Positions 55,063-63,859 of a stretch of DNA of 64,000 nt are shown here, in pieces. Numbering within the stretch: position 1 is the stretch's first letter; each line of letters begins with the position of its first letter. A model generated the notes under the pieces. That model saw nothing but the letters and a program-made list of their open reading frames with translations, searched no databases and was not told the DNA's origin. A program made the position numbers and the translations under genes. Source of the stretch: Membranihabitans maritimus (GTDB taxonomy: Bacteria > Bacteroidota > Bacteroidia > Chitinophagales > Saprospiraceae); assembly GCF_021729145.1 (NCBI RefSeq), contig NZ_JAJSLW010000002.1:62001-126000 (forward strand), in the 5' to 3' direction.

Positions 55063-57225
55063 TTAATGGAAATACATCTTTTTGTAGAACGAAATATATT
55101 CGTTTAATTCAACAAGATATTTTTCCATTCCCAATATGTCCTCATCGTACACCCAGTATCTCATATCAGGTGTGCGGTTCGCAAAATGCCTAGCGCGGTC
55201 TTGTTGGAAAAAATAATCCTTTTCACGGGTTGAAAGTCCTTTCGGTAAACGTGTTTCTTCCCAAACAGATACCATATTTTCATATATTTCTTCCTTGCGA
55301 TTTATAGCTGTCTCCACGAGATCTTTTGCTTGAAATAAGTAATCTAGAGCGGTTTTATGACTTACGTAGTGGTTCCTGTGTGCATCGCGAATTAGGTATT
55401 CAAGCTTTGAAAGGTCCCGATAGGTCAGAGCCGTGTTTCTAATCACTTCCGCTACGGTTTTAAAAACCCTCAGGTCATAAGCATTTTCAATCTTTTCAGC
55501 CAGATTGTTGTTAATTATCTGGATAGCTCTATACATTTTCTTTTCCATTCTTCGAGAATAAGTCAACATTTCCTTGTATTCCCTGTTCCAGAATGGGTCA
55601 TATTCTATATTTTCCGCTCTGGGCAAATCGGGCATGTGTGTTTTTCCTACGTCCCCCCAATGCCATACTTTCCGTTCCAGAGTTGACATGTAATAATAAG
55701 CTCCTTCATTGAGGAGTTCGAATAATTCAATAAGTTCAGTCGAGTTTTTTCCGTAATAGTTCCTAAAAAATGAATGGGTAAATTCTGCCAGGTCGGGTTT
55801 GTTGCCGTTCCATGAAAAAGCAGCGGAGGTTACAAAACTGAGGATCCAGGCTTGATTGTGATGGCCCGAATCATCCCAGGAGGTATTGATCATCCCATCA
55901 AAAATTCCCGATTGAGCGGTAGCTTTGAGGAATTCATACGAATTCTGAAGGCTTCCCGTTTGATTAATTCCTCCCCTTTCCGAATAAAAATAAGGTAAAA
56001 ATCCCATTTCAATCCCGGGGTTAGGGTCATAGGCAAACACTGTATAACCAAGGTCTTTGGCTTTTTTAGCATATTGAAAGTCGGGTTCTTCATAGTCGTA
56101 GCTTTCCGTAAGGACCAGACTGGTATCTGGAGTCATGTTTTTAATAGGTGAATTACTCATTTCCCATCCCATGGGCCTTTCCCAGACCATAACTTCTCTT
56201 CCCAGGGTTTTCAAATATGCATTGGCTTTTTCTACAAAGTAGTGGTATACCCCACTGGCACCTATTTCTTGTGCTTTTGCCTTGCATTCATAACAATGGG
56301 CTAATTCAAAAGTTTCATCGCTCCCAATGTGAATATATTTGGATCCGGGGGTCACTTCTACTGCCTCTTTCCAAAGGTCGAAAAGTAAATCATAAGTTCC
56401 TTCTTTTAAAGGACAAAATTCCCAGGCAGATGCTTCTATTTCACGGAGATGGTGGTACTGTGGCCACTTTAAAATAAAGCTGACATGTCCCAGTCCCTGT
56501 ACAAGGGGAACCAATTGGATATGATATTTTTTGGCATATTCTGTAAATTCGATCATCTCTTCTTTAGTAAACGCACCTGGAGCACCGATGTCCGGATGTG
56601 TTTCATATGCAAGTTTATCTTCCCATTCCCATACAATTATATTGATTTTGTACCGGGCCATATCCCGGATAAACTTTTTTACATAAGATTTTTTATCCTG
56701 ATGGTGTTTTGTGTCGTAGTGAACTGCCCTTTCTTCGATGTCCGGCCAGTCGGAAATGGTCATTCCCGGAATATAGGTACTTGCATCTCCTTGCTTGACT
56801 AATTGTACCAATGTCTGGCTTCCATAAAACAATCCTGTTGATGATTGCGCTTCTATGGTTACTTCATCAGGTGTTATTCTGATCGTATATCCCTGTTTTC
56901 CGAGGGTATTATTTTCTTTATTGATTTTGAAGAAAATGTTGCTATTACGAGCCGAGGTAGATGTTGACAGGCTAAGGCCAAACCCATCATGCAATTCTGT
57001 AAGTAAATTTTCTATTATAAATTCTTCCTCCTCATTGAGATTACCGGATTGGTAAACCTTTGCCCCTTTTAGATAGAATGGGGTTCCATCGACAGTTACT
57101 TCCTGCGGGTATGGAATCACATCCAGGCCTAGACGGCTCAATTCGGATGAGTGTAATAAAACGATTTGGCAAAATATAATAAGTAAGAGAGTAAATACAG
57201 AGCGTTGGATACTAGTTGTGTACAT
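55063..57225 (-). CDS. GH20-family beta-N-acetylhexosaminidase
   Basis: A 720-residue exported enzyme. Residues 1-25 are a signal peptide (VFTLLLIIFCQIVLLHSS). An N-terminal GH20b-type domain (LDVIPYPQEVTVDGTPFYL, then STGLFYGSQTLVQL) precedes the GH20 barrel from about residue 160, with the catalytic pair Asp303-Glu304 in HIGSDETFEL. A helical C-terminal region (about 540-720) is long for the family. It would release terminal beta-linked GlcNAc or GalNAc. It lies 10 bp upstream of the sulfatase gene and 16 bp downstream of the Gfo/Idh/MocA gene, so the three form one operon. Confidence 0.93.
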   Translation of the reverse strand: MYTTSIQRSVFTLLLIIFCQIVLLHSSELSRLGLDVIPYPQEVTVDGTPFYLKGAKVYQSGNLNEEEEFIIENLLTELHDGFGLSLSTSTSARNSNIFFKINKENNTLGKQGYTIRITPDEVTIEAQSSTGLFYGSQTLVQLVKQGDASTYIPGMTISDWPDIEERAVHYDTKHHQDKKSYVKKFIRDMARYKINIIVWEWEDKLAYETHPDIGAPGAFTKEEMIEFTEYAKKYHIQLVPLVQGLGHVSFILKWPQYHHLREIEASAWEFCPLKEGTYDLLFDLWKEAVEVTPGSKYIHIGSDETFELAHCYECKAKAQEIGASGVYHYFVEKANAYLKTLGREVMVWERPMGWEMSNSPIKNMTPDTSLVLTESYDYEEPDFQYAKKAKDLGYTVFAYDPNPGIEMGFLPYFYSERGGINQTGSLQNSYEFLKATAQSGIFDGMINTSWDDSGHHNQAWILSFVTSAAFSWNGNKPDLAEFTHSFFRNYYGKNSTELIELFELLNEGAYYYMSTLERKVWHWGDVGKTHMPDLPRAENIEYDPFWNREYKEMLTYSRRMEKKMYRAIQIINNNLAEKIENAYDLRVFKTVAEVIRNTALTYRDLSKLEYLIRDAHRNHYVSHKTALDYLFQAKDLVETAINRKEEIYENMVSVWEETRLPKGLSTREKDYFFQQDRARHFANRTPDMRYWVYDEDILGMEKYLVELNEYISFYKKMYFH

Positions 57226-57241
57226 ATGAGTAATTAAATTT

Positions 57242-58543
57242 TTAATAAACGGAAGTGATACCTGGTGTTGGAAATGGGTAAATTCCTTTTTGATCCGGAA
57301 GAACAGGTGGTATGTCGTCCCAACTTGTAATTTCCTGATATAACTTTAAATCGGATTTCAACGCCATTTCCTGAGAAATTTCCCTGCCTGAATGAGCGGC
57401 CATCCTGCCCATATTGGCCGTAAGAGTACTATAGGCACCAAACCTGGTATCATTTTGTGGTTTGTCATGGATTATAGCGTCAAAAAAGACGTCGTGTTCC
57501 AGCTGGTATGCATTATTCCCTTTTGAAGGATCAAAACTCCACAAGGCTTTTCCGGTGTGGCTTTGGATTCCTTCACGTACGTTAGCTGTACCTTCTGTAC
57601 CTATAAACCATGTTCCGTTTTTATTGAAATTTTTGTCAATATTTCTGATTTCACTATGCATTGTAGTGCCGTCATCATAGGTGTATTCAATATAAAAATG
57701 ATCAAAGACATCTCCTGAGTCCGGGCCTTTAAGGGAAGCTCGTCCTCCCATTCCCTGGGCTTTTACGGGGTAATTGCCTTTTGCCCAATGAACAATGTCT
57801 GCATTGTGTATTTGCAGTCCAGCAGGAGCTCCGGCCCAAACCCAGGTAAAATAATGCCAATTCTTTATTTGAAATTCTAATTCTGACGAAACAGTACTCC
57901 GAGGAATGAGTGGGTACCCACCTTTCAAATAATAACATGTACTGGAGACTATTTTCCCAATGACCCCGTCTTGAAGCTGTTGAACCATTTCCTGATAAGC
58001 CGGGTCGTATCTGTTTTGTAACCCTACTACAACCTTTAGATTTTTCTCATCTGCTACTTTTCCCGCATCCAGTATCCTGCGTGTCCCGGGGCCGTCGCAG
58101 GAAAGAGGTTTTTCCATAAATACGTGCTTGCCCTGGTCAACGGCTAATTCGAAATGCTCAGGGCGAAATGCTGGTGGTGTTGCAAGAATGACCACATCAC
58201 ATTTTTCTATCACATTTTTATATGCATCAAATCCCAAAAATTTATTCTCATTGCTGACTTGAAGTTGCTTTTGGATTTCTTCAACTTCCATTAACCCTTC
58301 AAAACTTCTGGATAAATGGTCCTCAAAAAGGTCGCCCATAGCTACAAGTGTATTTCCCGGATGAGCCATAAGGGCCTGGGCTGCCGCTCCTGTTCCTCGA
58401 CCTCCGCATCCCACCAATCCAATTTTCAAGCTGTTCGTTGTTTGGGAACCAAATCTTAAAATACCCGGAAAGGGGGAAACAGCTACTCCACCTGTTATTA
58501 ATCCGGATTTTTTAATAAAACCTCTTCTATCATATCCTGACAT
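57242..58543 (-). CDS. TAT-exported Gfo/Idh/MocA-family protein
   Basis: A 433-residue protein. The N-terminus DRRGFIKKSGLITGG is a Tat signal (RR followed by F-I-K) leading to a periplasmic NAD(P)-binding protein. The Rossmann motif GLVGCGGRG is at about residues 42-50; MEKPLSCDGPG is the MocA EKP motif and WFIGTEGTANVREG the C-terminal domain. Most relatives are sugar dehydrogenases or epimerase-like enzymes; GH109-type alpha-N-acetylgalactosaminidases of this superfamily use bound NAD to cut glycosides. The EKP motif favours a dehydrogenase-type fold. The start is the ATG at 58543, because an earlier TTG adds only two residues. First gene of the sulfatase operon. Confidence 0.85.
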   Translation of the reverse strand: MSGYDRRGFIKKSGLITGGVAVSPFPGILRFGSQTTNSLKIGLVGCGGRGTGAAAQALMAHPGNTLVAMGDLFEDHLSRSFEGLMEVEEIQKQLQVSNENKFLGFDAYKNVIEKCDVVILATPPAFRPEHFELAVDQGKHVFMEKPLSCDGPGTRRILDAGKVADEKNLKVVVGLQNRYDPAYQEMVQQLQDGVIGKIVSSTCYYLKGGYPLIPRSTVSSELEFQIKNWHYFTWVWAGAPAGLQIHNADIVHWAKGNYPVKAQGMGGRASLKGPDSGDVFDHFYIEYTYDDGTTMHSEIRNIDKNFNKNGTWFIGTEGTANVREGIQSHTGKALWSFDPSKGNNAYQLEHDVFFDAIIHDKPQNDTRFGAYSTLTANMGRMAAHSGREISQEMALKSDLKLYQEITSWDDIPPVLPDQKGIYPFPTPGITSVY

Positions 58544-58653
58544 AATCAATTAATGCTTTTATTTCATTTGCAATATATGTATTATGCTTTTATTTTCTTA
58601 TTTTTATTGCTAGTTTTTAAATCGAAACCTTATTTTTAATTAATTAATTTAAA

Positions 58654-59727
58654 ATGAAGTATTATCCGTTAGTATTTGTTCTTACAGTTTTTTTGGGGTG
58701 TGGAACAGAGGAGAATTATTATACAATGGAAGATTTTTCCAAGGTAAAAAAGATAGATACTCACGTACATATAGAGACAGAACGTGAAAACTTTATGGAA
58801 AAAGCCCGTTCTGATAATTTTGAGATTATTAATGTTTCGCTGGAAACAAAGAATGGTTGGGATGATGTACATAGAAAGTATCGTTATGGTAATATCCAAA
58901 AGAAAAAATACCCTGATCTAGTAGAGACCGTTACGGCTTTTTCTGTAAGTGACTGGGATGATGAGCATTGGAAAGAAAAGGTAATTACCTGGTTGGACAG
59001 TTGTTTCCAGGAAGGTGCACTGGGTGTAAAAGTTTGGAAAAATATAGGAATGGTGTCTCGCGATACCATGGGTAAATTAATAATGATTGATGATCCGAAA
59101 TTCGATCCCATATTCAATTATATCCGGGATCAGGGGAAAACGCTAATGGGGCATTTAGGAGAGCCCAAAAATTGTTGGTTGCCCCTGGATTCAATGACTA
59201 CCAATAACGACAGGGGGTATTTTGAAAGACATCCGGAATATCATATGTACAAACATCCGGAGATGCCGAGTTATGAGGATCAAATTGAGGCCAGGGACCG
59301 TATGCTTGAAAAGAATCCCGACCTTCCTTTTGTTGGAGCTCATATTGGAAGTATTGAATGGAGTGTTGATGAGCTGGCCAAGAGATTAGATAAATTTCCT
59401 AATATGTCTGTAGATCTGGCTGCCAGAATGGGGCAAATCTTTTATCAGACGGCGCGGGACCGGGAAAAAGTCCGTGAATTCTTTATAAATTATCAGGATC
59501 GTATTTTATACGCAACTGATTTGGCAGATCATGGTAATTCAAGCCAGGAAGAATTATATCAAGGAATGGATAACAATTGGAAAAGGGATTGGCGTTTCTT
59601 TGTGACGGATGATGAAATGGAGAGCGACCTGATAAATACAAAATTTATAGGGTTGAAATTACCGGCTTCTGTAATTGATAAAATCTTTTATGGGAACGCT
59701 GTAAGATGGTTTGGTATAAAAAAATAA
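58654..59727 (+). CDS. Amidohydrolase-superfamily lipoprotein (paralog of 42357-43373)
   Basis: A 357-residue lipoprotein. The signal peptide ends VFLGC with Cys16. Metal ligands match those of the cytosolic paralog: His37 and His39 in THVHI, Lys126 in LGVKVWKNIG, His167 in MGHLGEP, His230 in VGAHIGS and Asp289 in YATDLAD. It is exported and lipidated, so it would act in the periplasm or at the outer membrane on the same or a related compound. It is 110 bp from the divergent Gfo/Idh/MocA gene and directly precedes a two-domain hydrolase. Its reaction is unknown. Confidence 0.8.
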   Translation: MKYYPLVFVLTVFLGCGTEENYYTMEDFSKVKKIDTHVHIETERENFMEKARSDNFEIINVSLETKNGWDDVHRKYRYGNIQKKKYPDLVETVTAFSVSDWDDEHWKEKVITWLDSCFQEGALGVKVWKNIGMVSRDTMGKLIMIDDPKFDPIFNYIRDQGKTLMGHLGEPKNCWLPLDSMTTNNDRGYFERHPEYHMYKHPEMPSYEDQIEARDRMLEKNPDLPFVGAHIGSIEWSVDELAKRLDKFPNMSVDLAARMGQIFYQTARDREKVREFFINYQDRILYATDLADHGNSSQEELYQGMDNNWKRDWRFFVTDDEMESDLINTKFIGLKLPASVIDKIFYGNAVRWFGIKK

Positions 59728-59735
59728 AAACATCC

Positions 59736-61763
59736 ATGAAAAGCACTATCTCTTTATTTGTACTTTTTATCATTCCTGGATTCCTAATGTCCCAATCTTA
59801 TCACGAAGTGATTACAGGCCCCCTGGACCAGCCCAATAATATCCGGAATTATTTGATGAAGGAGGCTGCTGAATTATCATCAAAATCCTTGGATTCTATT
59901 ACTACACTTGGAGAATGGAAAGCGGTAAAGGGACAAAAGAAAACCGAATTGGCAGAAATGTTAGGACTAGAGAATTATCCCGTTTTTGAAAAAAGGTCAT
60001 CCCCGGATATTACGATAGTGGATACCATTTCTCAGGATGGCTTTGATATTGTAAAGCTGTACTATGAGTCGCTGGATAATGTATTTGTTCCGGCGAATTT
60101 GTACATTCCCCAGGATCTCGGTACAGCTGCACCTGCTATATTGTACGTTTGCGGTCATGCTCATACGCAAAAACATCATTATCAGGCACATGCCCGCAGT
60201 TTTGCAGAACAGGGCTTTGTATGTTTGATCATTGAGACCATTCAGCGTGGAGAGGTCAGAGGAGAGCATTTGGGCGCGTACGAAAAAGGTTGGTTTCAAT
60301 GGTATAGTCGCGGATATAACCCTGCGGGAGTTGAAGTATGGAATGGGATTCGTGGTATTGATTTGTTGCAACATTTGGATGAGGTAGACCCGGGCAGAAT
60401 TGGGGTGACAGGCATTTCCGGGGGAGGTTCCCAGAGCTGGTATTTGCCAGCATTGGATGAAAGAATACAAGCTGCTGTAGCTGTGGCAGGCGCTGGATCC
60501 CTGGAAGGTCAGGTTTGTCAAAAAACCTTAGACGACCATTGCGACTGTATGATGCCTGTAAATACATATTTGTGGGACTTTCCCGATATAGGGGCTCTCA
60601 TTGCTCCCAGGCCATTTGTCATTGCACAGACCAGGCATGATGGTTATTATTCTATTGAAAGTGTTCGCGATTTATACCATAGAACTTTAAAAATTTACGA
60701 CCTGTATGGTACTGCGGAGAATCTTGCTATGATGGAAGCTCCCGGAGGGCATAGTTATGGAGCCAATGAAGAAATGCGTCCGTTGATTCTATCTTTTTTT
60801 CTGGAACAATTGCAAGGCATTAAAAAGTCACCGGATGAAATTGGAGTCATTGAAATCGCAAAAGTACTTTCTAATGAGCAACTAGCTGTTTATACAGAAG
60901 GTCCACCTGATAAAGATCGTACTAAATCGATCCAGGAAACTTTTGTCCCTAGAGCAAATATTCCTGATTTCAAGAATAAGGAAGAATTGTTTGAGTACAG
61001 GGAAGAAATTAAGAAGGTATTGAAGGAAAAGACTTTCAGGGCATTTCCGGAAGAACCTGTTTCATTTGAAGGAAGGTTGGACTTTTCCACCCGTAATTTT
61101 TCCAAATTCGGTAGGGAAGTATACAGTTTTGTGCCAGAGGAAGGCTGGAGGTTGAAATTAGATATAAGAAGAACGGCTTCCCAGAAGGAAGAACCTGCTC
61201 CAGTGATCCTGGTTCTTAAGAATCCGAATGAAGGTAAATGGGAGTCCAATCATTTGGTATCTGGGAAAAATAAAGATCACAACGTAGTGTATTTTGAAGC
61301 CCGGGGAATAGGGGAATCCGGATGGGCTGAAAATCAAAAGTGGCATATACGGAGAGCTTCAGCCTGGATAGGAAGGACGATAGCCTCAATGCGAGTATAT
61401 GACGTGATACGGTGCCTCGAATATTTGAGGACCCTGGATGGAGTAGACCCCAATAATATTCATCTGGCGGCAAAAGACGAAATGACCGTCGTAGCAGCCT
61501 ATGCAGCACTGTTGGATGGTAATATTAAATCCCTTACGCTGGAAAACCCACCAGCTACGCAAGATATAGAGAGTGATCCGGAAGGAAGAGGGCCAGCGAT
61601 GGAAATGTTGAATTGCCTGCGAATAACGGATATTGTGCAGGTAGTTGCCAGTCATTTTCCGCAAAAAATTACATTGCTCGGGCATATTCCGGAGACTTAT
61701 GAATGGGTAAAAACGACATACAATAATTTAGGATTTGCTGAAAGAATAGAAATTTTGGATTAA
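59736..61763 (+). CDS. Exported two-domain alpha/beta hydrolase (acetyl-esterase-like)
   Basis: A 675-residue exported protein. The signal peptide ends FLMSQS at about residue 21. The first hydrolase domain (about 85-380) has the nucleophile elbow GISGGGSQ (Ser228), YVCGHAHTQKHH and, near the end, APGGHSYG with a likely catalytic histidine, as in acetyl-xylan-esterase-type proteins. The second half (about 460-670) keeps a hydrolase-like order (PAPVILVLKNPNEGKW, YFEARGIGESGW, MRVYDVIRCLEYLR) but the elbow position reads HLAAKDEMT, without serine, so this half is probably inactive. The start is the ATG at 59736, 8 bp after the amidohydrolase stop; an ATG at 59706 overlaps it. The pair is one operon. 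Confidence 0.78.
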   Translation: MKSTISLFVLFIIPGFLMSQSYHEVITGPLDQPNNIRNYLMKEAAELSSKSLDSITTLGEWKAVKGQKKTELAEMLGLENYPVFEKRSSPDITIVDTISQDGFDIVKLYYESLDNVFVPANLYIPQDLGTAAPAILYVCGHAHTQKHHYQAHARSFAEQGFVCLIIETIQRGEVRGEHLGAYEKGWFQWYSRGYNPAGVEVWNGIRGIDLLQHLDEVDPGRIGVTGISGGGSQSWYLPALDERIQAAVAVAGAGSLEGQVCQKTLDDHCDCMMPVNTYLWDFPDIGALIAPRPFVIAQTRHDGYYSIESVRDLYHRTLKIYDLYGTAENLAMMEAPGGHSYGANEEMRPLILSFFLEQLQGIKKSPDEIGVIEIAKVLSNEQLAVYTEGPPDKDRTKSIQETFVPRANIPDFKNKEELFEYREEIKKVLKEKTFRAFPEEPVSFEGRLDFSTRNFSKFGREVYSFVPEEGWRLKLDIRRTASQKEEPAPVILVLKNPNEGKWESNHLVSGKNKDHNVVYFEARGIGESGWAENQKWHIRRASAWIGRTIASMRVYDVIRCLEYLRTLDGVDPNNIHLAAKDEMTVVAAYAALLDGNIKSLTLENPPATQDIESDPEGRGPAMEMLNCLRITDIVQVVASHFPQKITLLGHIPETYEWVKTTYNNLGFAERIEILD

Positions 61764-62296
61764 TCCTTCCGGGATAGAAGGCTTATGAATTCTTCGAAAA
61801 AATATTTTATTTTTTCCTCTGTTTCAGAATCTATTATATTCCCGTCATTCTTAATTTTACTTTTTACGCCCCGAATCAACAAGGTTGTTTCTTCTGTAAA
61901 TACGGCTTGTAAAGTTTTCATAATAAGCTTTAATTCTTCATGTCCTTTTATACCGCTGGTGGAAGCAGTAATGATTCCTACGGGTTTGTCGGACAAAACG
62001 GTAGTGGATACACACCACTCCAATATATTTTTCAGTCCGCTGGGAATACTGAATACATATTCAGGTGTACATATAATGATTCCATTGCATGTTCCAATTT
62101 GTTTTCGCAAATGTTGTATTTTCAGTGGTATATTATGTTCTGTCCTGTCTGTTTGAAAATGCGGAAATTCAGTCAGATTGTCCAATATTTCAAATTCGAA
62201 TTCTTTGTTTGTTTGCTTTTCTATCCATTTGAGAATGGATAGATTGGAAGAATTGGGACTTGCACTTCCATTGATAGCTAGTATTTTTTGTTTCAT
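61760..62296 (-). CDS. NADPH-dependent FMN reductase family protein
   Basis: A 178-residue flavodoxin-like protein. LAINGSASPNSSNLSIL at the start is the FMN phosphate loop, and IIICTPEYVFSIPSGLKNILEW is the conserved family motif. Members are FMN or quinone/azo reductases. It overlaps the end of the hydrolase gene by 4 bp on the other strand, is convergent with it, and does not obviously belong to the glycan region. Confidence 0.9.
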   Translation of the reverse strand: MKQKILAINGSASPNSSNLSILKWIEKQTNKEFEFEILDNLTEFPHFQTDRTEHNIPLKIQHLRKQIGTCNGIIICTPEYVFSIPSGLKNILEWCVSTTVLSDKPVGIITASTSGIKGHEELKLIMKTLQAVFTEETTLLIRGVKSKIKNDGNIIDSETEEKIKYFFEEFISLLSRKD

Positions 62297-62446
62297 TAAA
62301 ATGGCTTTAGTAGTTTTGGAACATTTTCATTATTTACCTGCGCTGAGAACAAAACCAACTTAAGGATTTCTATATTGTTTAATCCCTAAGTAGGAAAAGT
62401 TAGGTATTTATCTTTTATACTTTAACGCAATAAGCAATCACTTCGG

Positions 62447-63859
62447 ATGTCAGAATTACGGTACTTACGATTTACAGGATTCCATACCAGGGGGACAAAA
62501 CAAAATAAGAAGATTTCGTTGCAATCTATTCTATGTATTTCCGGGGGTAGTGAGCAATTACGATCTGAATTTATCAAAGAATTATATAATTCACGAAATG
62601 GAGGTAGCAAGAGAATACAATTGGTCAATGAGAACGGAGAATCTGTGGTCCAGCACATATTATTGGCGCAGGATAGGAATAAATATTTGAAGAAACATAG
62701 TCATCAGGGGCTGTTTTTTCAGCAACGGTTCCAGAGTGCCTATGCAGATATCGGCGATACAGTCAAGGATGTGATCTATAGTGCCCAGCAGAAATTTCAT
62801 TTTCCCGACTTTCCTAAGTTACTGGATATTCTGGAAGTTCAACCCCTTTTGGAAAAACCGTTAATACAATTGTCATCAGGGGAGTGGCAGAGATATACCT
62901 TTATGTTAAATATTATAAAAAAGCCGGACATTTTACTTTTTGAGGACGGATTGAAAGGCCTCGATTCCCGGTGGAGAAATAATATTATCGATTTATTTTT
63001 GTCCGGGGTATTACCAGTTCCGACCCTGATTTTTACTTCTGATAATGTCCTTGATGAAATACCCACTGAATACAAACTACATTTAGGCAATCAATATAAA
63101 GAAACTTCAGGTGGGGATCCCGGTATTTCTGATGATCTACGGGATTTGATCAATTCATACTATTCTTCGCCGAAAAATCCAAAAGTGATTGTGCGCATGG
63201 ATGGTGTGAATATACAATACGGTACAAAAAAAGTATTGCAAAATATCAGGTGGGAAGTAAAAAGTGGTGAAAGCTGGAAGATTCAAGGGCATAATGGAGC
63301 CGGAAAAAGTACATTATTGAGCCTGATATATGGAGATAATCCCCAGGCTTATAGCCAACCCGTATACCTGTTCGGAAGGAAAAAAGGAAGTGGGCAGTCA
63401 ATTTGGGAACTTAAATCTAAAATTTCTTACTTCAGCTCAGATCTTTTCCAATACTTTAATTCCAAAAAGTCCGGATGGGGTGTAATTCAATCTGAAATGA
63501 AAACACCACATATAGAATCGAATATGCCAGCAGAGGAATTAATATTTGGATTAGCGGATTATTTTGAGATAACAGAGCACTTGGATACACCTTTCTCTCG
63601 ATTAAACCCGAATGTAAGAAGGCAGGTTTTACTTATTGCTACCTATTTAAAATCCTCAGAGTTAATTATTCTGGATGAGCCGTATCATGGCTTTGACAAC
63701 AAAACTATCGCCAGGAATAATCGCTTAATTGAATATATAATATCAAATTCTAACCAAGCCCTTCTGTTTGTTTCCCATTATTCACAATATTTTCCTGAAG
63801 ACATAATGAATAAATTGGTATTAAACGAAGGAGAAATACATGAAATCACAATTTCCTGA
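62447..63859 (+). CDS. ModF-like double ABC ATPase with one degenerate site
   Basis: A 470-residue protein with two ABC ATPase halves and no membrane domain. Half 2 has a full Walker A, GHNGAGKSTLLS, in WKIQGHNGAGKST, but its signature is weak (FSRLNPNVRRQVLL). Half 1 has the signature LSSGEWQRYTF and a Walker B-like ILLFEDGL, but no Walker A (SGGSEQLRSEF). Only one composite site looks usable, in the opposite order to the ABC-F protein at 3848-5485. The layout matches ModF, a protein linked to molybdate transport or ATP-driven complexes of unclear function. It overlaps the next gene by 20 bp. Confidence 0.8.
   Translation: MSELRYLRFTGFHTRGTKQNKKISLQSILCISGGSEQLRSEFIKELYNSRNGGSKRIQLVNENGESVVQHILLAQDRNKYLKKHSHQGLFFQQRFQSAYADIGDTVKDVIYSAQQKFHFPDFPKLLDILEVQPLLEKPLIQLSSGEWQRYTFMLNIIKKPDILLFEDGLKGLDSRWRNNIIDLFLSGVLPVPTLIFTSDNVLDEIPTEYKLHLGNQYKETSGGDPGISDDLRDLINSYYSSPKNPKVIVRMDGVNIQYGTKKVLQNIRWEVKSGESWKIQGHNGAGKSTLLSLIYGDNPQAYSQPVYLFGRKKGSGQSIWELKSKISYFSSDLFQYFNSKKSGWGVIQSEMKTPHIESNMPAEELIFGLADYFEITEHLDTPFSRLNPNVRRQVLLIATYLKSSELIILDEPYHGFDNKTIARNNRLIEYIISNSNQALLFVSHYSQYFPEDIMNKLVLNEGEIHEITIS

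Noticed and set aside
57242-58543. Assignment to GH109 alpha-N-acetylgalactosaminidase
   Set aside because: The MEKPLSCD motif and overall sequence match dehydrogenase-type MocA proteins rather than GH109; kept only as a hypothesis of NAD-dependent activity.
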